Below, piece by piece: positions 57,001 to 64,000 of a stretch of 64,000 nucleotides of DNA; position 1 is the first letter of the stretch, and each line of letters begins with the position of its first letter. This stretch comes from Juglans regia (taxonomy: Eukaryota; Streptophyta; Magnoliopsida; Fagales; Juglandaceae). The notes under the pieces were generated by a model. It did not search any database. It was not told where the DNA came from and saw only the letters and a program-made list of their open reading frames with translations. A program made the translations under genes and the position numbers. Location: NCBI RefSeq assembly GCF_001411555.2, contig NC_049905.1:310001-374000 (forward strand), in the 5' to 3' direction.

Positions 57001-60000
57001 AACTAATGAAGCAGCATTGCTTCAGGATTTTAAAGAGTGTCACATTGGTGTTTGTGCATTTACATAATTACGGGTGCCAAACTGGCCATTCGGTTGAAGA
57101 AGATTAATGTTGTTGCTGCCCACATAGTCTTGTGCCATTCCAATGATGGTACTCGCAAGGCTCTGCTCGCCATGATGATAAGCTGAATGTTCAGACACAT
57201 AACCAGAAAACTGGGCGACTTTTGCTTCCTTGACAAAGTTCCTCTTGAAAGAGCAGAAAAGAATCTTCCTTTGGCCCGGTTTCAGGCCATCAACCATCGA
57301 AGGAATAGACCTTTGAAGATCCGCCATCGAAAACAATATAAGCTCCTTGTTGACAAAGTCACTGTACTTTATGAGTTTGGCCGTCTGGTCAAGGTGAGTG
57401 CCAGGCTGCACATTCACAAAACGACAAGTTGGTTTAGAGCGAAATTATATCAGTTCACTTAAAAACAACATGAAGAAAAGATGAGAAAACTTTGACCTCA
57501 AATCGCCTGAGCCAATTCTTCCTCTCTTCTATCTTCTTCTTACTGAATGCTAGCTCGATGGCGTCCCCATCTTGCTGATCTACCCATATAAAATCTTTCC
57601 TATGTTTCTCAAGATTCGCAAAGTACTCCCTCCCTTCCTTTGATGTGCTTGTTCCCAGCCCCTATAAATGGGAAACAAATCAGTATATGAAAGAAGATTA
57701 AAGACAGAACAGATATCGGAATAAAAGGTGATTTAATTGGTTTATAACAAACAAAAAAGACAAACCTTATAATACTTAATAGACCAGCCACTTGCATTGC
57801 CACTCAAACTTTCCTTCCACGACTCGTACTCAGGCATAGTGTAAAATGATAATTGTGTCCCATTTTTATGAGTTGCCTGCAAAGATGATAACCAGTCATT
57901 TTCCCTCAAGAAAGATTTTCAATGACTACTAAACGCCTGCAAACAACTGAATTGATTGACTAAAAATACTAACCTTCACAATAGGAGTTATAAACTCAAC
58001 CAAGAAAGATGGAACTCTTAACAGTGATGGCCAGTAAGAATGAATGAAGTTGATCAACAGCCCTTTAATGTGTGAACCATCGTGATCCTGTACAAGCATA
58101 GAAGCTAAAAGTTTCTTATCCAAGTAATCGGCAGCAGTATAAATGTCTTCCTGTTAGCATTGTAGAGGGAAATATAAATTGAAAACAACAACAAAAGGCA
58201 AAGAGAGAAGTTCAAGGCGTCACACCTGATCAGTCATTATCATCAGGTGACCGTATCTCAGGGACTTGATACTGGTATATTCTTTATTCTGCTGAAGTCC
58301 AAGAATCTGCTTGATGTACCCGATTTCTTTATTCTCAGTGAGCTGTTTATTAGTGGCTTCCCTCACATTGAGCAATTTACCTCTCAACGGGAACACACCA
58401 TAGTAATCTCGACCCACAGCAGCAAGCCCGGCCAACTGTATAGAACCAATTATGTCAAAAACCATGAAATTGAAACCCAAAATGAGCTACATTGGTGGGA
58501 AAATGAACTGCATGGTAAGACAACTTACTGCAAGAGCCTTAGCCGAATCTCCTTCAGTCAAAATCAAGGTACATTTGTCAGATTCCTTACCCCCAGCTTT
58601 GTTAGCATCATCCAGCTTTTCAATTCCATGAATCTTCTCTGTCTTTGTTCCATCACTTTTCTTAAGATCTTTGCTCTGCTTAAAATTTGCCCACGACAGG
58701 AGACTCTCCACAATTCCGGATTTTGTGACTGTAAAATAGTTGGTACGTAAGAATCAGTCTCCAGCGCTTAAATGTTTGTATTCTAATGTCTACAATGATG
58801 AATAATTAGCTATATTTATCATACAAATAAAATAACAGAAAGGACGAGGCAAAACAAACCTTTAGCAAGAAAATCCTGTGATAGCTCACACTTGGACCCG
58901 AAACTGCTTTGACGAAGCGTCAAAGTTTCCTTGGTCTGGGAATCAAAAGCAGGGTTGTCAATGAGAGCATTGACAAAAACCCACAAGTAGTTTTTCACAT
59001 TATGCGCTTTGACATTGGCACTCTTGTTCTTTTTATTTACGAAATTCATCACATGGGTTGTAATTTGACTAGTGACATAATCCACATGAGTTCCGCCCTT
59101 GGTCGTGGAAATCGAGTTCACAAAGCTGACCTGGTAAGGAAAACCATTGATATAAGGCTCAAACAATTGCAATTGCAATGGACACGGTATTCCCTTTACT
59201 TCAAAAGATCTTATAGATACCTGTTGAAACTGCCCGTCACTAATACTCACGCATACCTCCCACCTATCGTTAACTTTCACATGATAGCTGTGGAAATCAA
59301 GAATCTAGTAAGAAAATCATATAGCTTCAAACAAAAATAACAACAGAAGGGTGGACAGAAGAGTGGACAAAGATAACAAGATTTCATAGGAAGCACCTTG
59401 GAGGTTTCTCGGCTTCGGATTTAGCTGCAGAATCCAAATATAGATTCACATAGTCAGTAAACGCTCTTACAGGGACCCTACTTCCATTTAATTCAACCTT
59501 TACAGACTTTCCAAGGCAGCCAGCCATGTCAATCACCCGCTTTTTCATTAGCGCAACCACATCGTCCTCAAGATGGGTCATGTTAAATTTTGCTAGGTCA
59601 GGCTTAAATGTCACCTTCGTCCAGTTCTCACTCTCTTTACACTTTGATATGGCTGGCTCTGATTTGTTTCCCATGTTGTTACAGAACACCTTCAGATCAG
59701 CAAAACCAATTTTCTGAAGTTAGAACACAGATGAAACAATATGACTTCCCAACTAACCATAATTTAGATCCTGGCGGGCGGGAACCTATACTAGAAGTAC
59801 TTCACGATGACTTAGAAAACTTAAATGCAAACCAGCAAATAACTGTGAACCACATCAAAACCAAGAATTCTTAGCACCAACAGTAGCCCGAAGAATCTTC
59901 CAAACAAATCAGGAACATAAACACTGAACCACATTAAGAAAACACCCTAAAAACAATAATTTATTGGCACGTTTACTTACACTAATGCCAAGAACTGAGT

Positions 60001-60811
60001 TGTAAACGTACCTCATAACTACATGAACAAACTGGAGAGTAGAACTCAATCATTATATAAACATCTATGATACAAGAAATAAAAACTTAAGACTCCGAAC
60101 GGAAATTGACAACTCAGACCGAAATTCAAACCGCCCAAAACAGAACTGTAATATCCGAAAAAATTAAAAACTAAATAAAATTGCCAGGTATTGATGTTGA
60201 GAAAAAGAAATGAACCGTAAATAGTTCATATGTACCTGCTTGTACTTCTTCTGGCGTCTCCCATCTGCAGTCTCGATGACGAACTCAGTGGAGAAGATGT
60301 TGGTGAGCTTGGCACCGTATCCGTTTCGCCCACCGGTGGTCTTCTTCACCGTATCGTCGTAGTTACTGCTGGTCAGCAAGTGCCCGAAGATCAGTTCCGG
60401 AACGTATACTTTCTCCTCCTGGTGAACCTCCACCGGTACCCCATCACCATTGTTGCAGATGCTGATGCAGTTGGCCTCCACGTCAATGACAACCTTGAGC
60501 GAGTCCATCTTTGGGTCTCGTTGCTTGTTATCTGCGGCATTGACGAGGATCTCGTCGAAGATCTTGTAGAGGCCGGGGACGAAGGTGACGGGGCGGTGGA
60601 CCATGCGATCGGACTCGTAGACCCAGAGGGTCTGGGTGTGCTTCTCGATGGAGCCAATGTAGGTGTCAGGTCGGAGGAGGATGTGCTCGAGCTGGGACTT
60701 CTTCTGGTACATTTCTTCGATGGTTTTGGCAGTGGTTGGTCCGGCGGTGGGGGCGGGGTCAATGTTGGCGGCATTGCTGGTCTGTAAGGGGCGTTTCTTT
60801 TCGATTGCCAT
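54085..60811 (-). CDS. TOP2: DNA topoisomerase II
   Basis: ATP-dependent type IIA topoisomerase; nuclear, resolves DNA tangles in replication and mitosis. Nineteen exons: 60811-60236, 59689-59397, 59287-59221, 59130-58860, 58728-58529, 58435-58226, 58087-57974, 57876-57766, 57661-57497, 57405-57064, 56951-56818, 56707-56353, 56257-56071, 55981-55932, 55837-55409, 55330-55147, 55044-54983, 54890-54773, 54683-54085; total 4467 bp, 1488 aa (Arabidopsis 1473). GHKL ATPase with GGRNGYGAKLTNIFS (160-174); TOPRIM EGDSAK (461-466) and DHDGSHIKG (540-548); catalytic Tyr793 in SARYIYTRLS; C-terminal acidic/basic tail with EEDEED end. Start at 60811 (MAIEKKRPLQTSNAAN) because the frame upstream offers only GTG. 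All residues expected for activity are present. MITE about 265 bp upstream of the ATG. Confidence 0.97.
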
Positions 60812-61844
60812 GGGCGGTGGGAGAGGGATAGTGCAGAGGGTTCGATGAGAGAAAGAAACGCTGCTTGGGTTTGGGTTTGGTTTACACGCACATGCCACGG
60901 AGAGAAGAGGGGTCTTTTAGCAGGGAAGGGTTAACGGTCAAGTGAGATTTGAATTTGAATTTTGAGTTTGGGCGGGAGGATTGTTTGGAAAGGGTTCTTT
61001 CAAACTTCTGGGTATCACCGTGCAAGGAAGCTCTGGAATGTTTGAGTTTGGGTTTTTTTTATCCTTGTTCGCATTCAAAACCAGCCTATCTCGATTTATT
61101 TTATTTTATTATTATAATTTTTTAAAATTTTCATATAAAATATAATAATTAATTTAAAATTTTCAAATTTTAAAATAATTTTCTCAAATTTTTATAAAAT
61201 ATAATAAATAATTTAATTTTTATTCTACTATTCACAAATCATCTTAATCCATCTCAATTTATCTCTAAATCCAAACCACTCATTATTGTTGTCCATGAAG
61301 GTGGACGGAGCATTCCAGAGCTTCCTTCCTTGGTGAAATCCAAAGCAGAGCAAAGGAACTCGCCTCCGCCCCCGGCCCGTTGTCGTCGCCATCACCATCG
61401 CCATCGCTTGCGCAGCTCCCTCGACCCATTGACGTCGCATGCGTGTTTCTCTCTCTCTCTCCCCCGTAGGCTGTAAGGCGTAGATTTGTGTAATCAATTT
61501 TCTACTCTTCTATTGTAATCGCCCTTGGTCATTGTGAGAAGATGTAAGATTTAACGAATGGAATTGTTAGATTTTTTTGTTTATTTCTAGTTATTGGGCT
61601 GGTATTGCAGTTTTTTTAAGTGCACATTTTTATAGTTTCCTAAATAGACTGTTCTTTTATGTTATCTTGCATCTTTTTCCTTTCTTGAATCATGCCATTT
61701 TTCCATCCTCTATCGTCTCAAGTTGTTTTGTCCTGTCATACTTGGTTATTCTGTGGGCGTTTTACATGTTGCATATGTTTTCATCCGAAAATTCTAATGT
61801 GTCACATTATTTTTGTTGAATTGATGACCATGGACTTTTTGTAG
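60812..61844. other. Spacer between TOP2 and the dynamin fragment
   Basis: Holds the TOP2 promoter/5'UTR, a MITE (61075-61280), then a GC-richer stretch (61310-61440) with a short CT run (61450-61465). No dynamin exons for the N-terminal GTPase motifs were found here. Confidence 0.6.
61075..61280. mobile_element. hAT-like MITE upstream of TOP2
   Basis: Right end, reverse-complemented, GGTTTGGATTTAGAGATAAA then TTGAGATGGATTAAGATG; AT-rich interior with TTTTAAAATTTTCATATAAA and repeated TATAATAA words. Same family as 62197, 53455, 42106, 12225. Confidence 0.65.
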
Positions 61845-63084
61845 CTTTGTATCATTCTAGCAATATCTCCAGCCAATCAAGATATTGCAACGTCAGATGC
61901 TATCAAACTTGCTAGGGAAGTCGATCCCAGTGGTATACCCTTTTTGTTGCTTTTTGCATATCTTTTTAATTTTTTTCTTTGTGTAGCCTTTCCTAATGAG
62001 TCCCTTTTTCTTAATTGTACAGGTGATCGGACCTTTGGCGTGTTGACTAAGCTGGATTTGATGGACAAAGGAACTAATGCATTGGATGTAAGATCTGTGT
62101 GCGTGTGTGTGTGAAGGCACCCCATCTTTTAATCGATTCATTAGGATCTTGTCTAGGCTCTGCATTTAATTGTTAACATTTTTAATTGAATTTAAGGCCT
62201 CGTTTGTTTTCAAAAAACATCTCATCTCATCTCATCTCACCTCATCATTACAACTTTTTCAAATCCACACATAAAATAAAATAAACAATTCAACTTTTTT
62301 AAATTTTAAAATAAAAATAATATTAAAAAATATATATTCTAACAATATTTTATTCAACTTTTTAACTTTAATCTCAACTCATCTCATCTCATCTCTAAAA
62401 ACAAACGATCCGTAGCTGGGGTTAACACATCATTGAGTAGAATTGCAATCAAAGAAGAATAGTTTTTCAGCGGATATTTTTTTCCTCTGTTGACAATTAT
62501 GCTTGCTTGGCCTTATACATATTTTGTATCCCCTCAGGTTCTTGAAGGAAGATCTTATCGACTTCAACATCCTTGGATTGGAATTGTGAACCGTTCACAG
62601 GCTGACATCAATAAAAATGTTGACATGATAGTTGCAAGGCGCAAGGAACATGAGTACTTTGCAACCAGTCCTGACTATGGGCACTTGGCCAGTAAAATGG
62701 GCTCGATGTATCTTGCAAGACTCCTCTCAAAGCTTTATTTTTGTGTACCTTCATTGAATATTAAGACAATTATTTTCATAGGCTTATCAACAGATGTTGT
62801 GATCTTGTTTTTAGCACTTGGAGTCTGTAATTAGGGCTCGTATTCCAAGTATAACATCTTTAATAAACCGAAGCATTGATGAACTTGAGTCGGAGATGGA
62901 TCATCTTGGTCGACGTATTGCTGTTGATGCTGGGGTAAGTGGCTGGAAGCTGTTGTAATTTTTTTTAACAAGATGCTGCTTTTTCTTACCTGAACCCATA
63001 TGTGATGGTATAGGCTCAATTGTACACTATCTTGGAAATGTGTCGTGCATTTGACCGGATTTTTAAAGAGCATTTGGAAGGAGG
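61845..63084 (+). pseudogene. DRP1-type dynamin gene fragment
   Basis: Five exons of a plant dynamin-related protein 1 (cell-plate and endocytic membrane GTPase): 61845-61932 ([20 protein letters not shown]), 62023-62087 ([18 protein letters not shown]4 motif TKLD), 62538-62732 ([18 protein letters not shown]), 62815-62934 ([20 protein letters not shown]), 63014-63084 (LYTILEMCRAFDRIFKEHLE). Frames connect. The donor after exon 3 reads AAG|CTTTAT instead of AAG|GT, and no exons for the P-loop/G1-G3 part lie upstream. Intron structure is kept, so it arose by segmental duplication rather than retroposition. The remainder of the gene might lie beyond 64000. Close to DRP1C/1E in sequence. Confidence 0.8.
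62197..62413. mobile_element. hAT-like MITE in the dynamin fragment
   Basis: Left end CGTTTGTTTTCAAAAAACAT then CTCATCTCATCTCATCTCA; right end, reverse-complemented, CGTTTGTTTTTAGAGATGAG. Terminal inverted repeats and ATCTC repeats are clear. Lies in the intron between fragment exons 2 and 3. Confidence 0.8.
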
Positions 63085-64000
63085 GTAAGACATTTATTAA
63101 CTTTTTATTTCTACTTCTGTTAATTATTGTGGAAAGTTTTGACTCATGGGTTGTCTGATCATGAACATCAATTACCCTGCATTCTGCAATAAGATAAAGT
63201 CCAAGAGAGAGTAATGAAGAAAAAGTTGAATGGGAAAGAGAACTCACCTCTAAAAGAGAAAGGAAGAACTCCAAATTATGTAATGTTGTTGGGAGGACAT
63301 CCAAGATAATCAGGATGAGCTTTTTGTTGTACCAAACTATGTAATATTGTTGGATAGATTGTAATAGGTTTAGACCCTTTATCAATATTGTAATATTCAA
63401 GAACAACACAGTTGGATTATTATGTTAATATATTGCAATGTTGTCATATTTTCAATACTCAGAATATCAACTTCCTGTTGTCATGCTAATTTGTACCCAC
63501 TATTTGTTGACAAGGAAATTAAAATTTTCAAATAAGAAATTTATTTCCAAGCATTCCTTTCAAGTTGTTTTCCCATACATTTGAAATTTTAAAAAATTGA
63601 GTTCTCCATGATATCGCCGCCAACAATACATCGAGTTAAATAATACACTGATATTAGAAGTTAAAATGCAGTCTTCAACGTCTTCTCGTCTTTTAACATC
63701 ATCAAAATGCAATAGTCCACAACGTCTTCTCATCAATCCTCAAAAAGGCCATGAAGTTGTAAGTTCACCTACAAGTAGTACGAAACATTGTGTAAAACTC
63801 ATGCAAAACTTCTCATTAATTGTTCAACATAGAAATAAAAGGGAAAATTAACAACATTTACTTGAGAAATAATATTTTGTTGTGTATCAGGTACTTACGA
63901 AACAACACTTTGTTGTTTGCTAGACGGTATTATCGAATTTGTTGGGTTTACTACATCTTCCAGACGTGCAATTGCCTACATTTGAATACATAAACAAATT
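63085..64000. other. Nothing recognised
   Basis: About 0.9 kb at the right edge. The expected next dynamin exon (RPGGDR-type motif) was not found. AT-rich with a few CGTCTTCTC-type words repeated at 63679 and 63721. No coding signal accepted. Confidence 0.5.

Noticed and set aside
60230..60787. 185-codon plus-strand frame
   Set aside because: Antisense shadow of TOP2 exon 1, whose protein is clearly conserved.
60812..60898. 29-codon N-terminal extension of TOP2
   Set aside because: The frame is open but begins with GTG; ATG at 60811 matches the usual TOP2 start.
62831..63409. 192-codon minus-strand frame at the right edge
   Set aside because: Overlaps the conserved dynamin exons on the other strand and has no family resemblance.

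Overview
The window is plant nuclear DNA: intron-rich genes with GT-AG junctions, dense AT-rich MITEs, L1-type LINEs, LTR remnants and plant-specific protein families. The encoded proteins are typical of a woody eudicot. The repeats, above all MITEs ending in GAGATGAGATGAGATG-like repeats, fit Fagales, possibly walnut or hickory. That placement is inference and was not tested. I found no bacterial operon, CRISPR array, rRNA or tRNA gene.

Layout. 1-14533 (minus): a multi-PHD zinc-finger gene like Arabidopsis At3g52100, 11 exons visible, 3' end outside the window, with a 7.8 kb intron holding a dead L1 LINE. 14534-20971: repeat-filled gap with a decayed gypsy-type LTR element (15476-18362), several foldback elements and two TIR elements. 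20972-23048 (plus): NRPB11, the RPB11-type RNA polymerase subunit, 5 exons. 24078-27799 (minus): a CHX28-like cation/H+ exchanger, 4 exons. 27800-35673: intergenic, with an LTR that has its own TATA box (30377-30909), GC-rich retroelement debris, a 129-bp higher-order tandem repeat and two abutting MITEs, one carrying a younger nested element. 35674-40848 (plus): TWISTED DWARF1/FKBP42, 7 exons. 41347-41718 (minus): a small, probably plastid membrane protein. 43924-48603 (plus): an OBERON4/TITANIA2-like PHD protein, 2 exons. 49340-53900 (plus): a degraded L1 LINE lacking the reverse transcriptase core, with a nested MITE. 54085-60811 (minus): complete DNA topoisomerase II, 19 exons, 1488 aa. 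61845-63084 (plus): five exons of a DRP1-type dynamin, truncated 5' and with one damaged splice donor.

I rebuilt gene models by splicing by eye. Every internal junction listed keeps the reading frame, and the spliced proteins have family-typical lengths (NRPB11 116 aa, TWD1 365 aa, CHX28 788 aa, TOP2 1488 aa). PHD gene, NRPB11 and CHX28 are neighbours in the same order as I recall for Arabidopsis At3g52100-At3g52090-At3g52080, so this looks like conserved microsynteny. The other genes are not neighbours of that block in Arabidopsis. The genes are mostly nuclear or housekeeping (transcription, chromatin, DNA topology) plus transport and auxin-transporter trafficking; I see no sign that they form one pathway.

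I did not find a convincing new multi-gene system. The most interesting items are a 16-codon uORF whose stop overlaps the OBERON4-like start codon, a 113-bp Mutator-like foldback element with a 9-bp target duplication and a matching empty site 0.6 kb away, a perfect 23-bp-stem hairpin, a frame-preserving 129-bp repeat, and the truncated dynamin locus head-to-head with TOP2.
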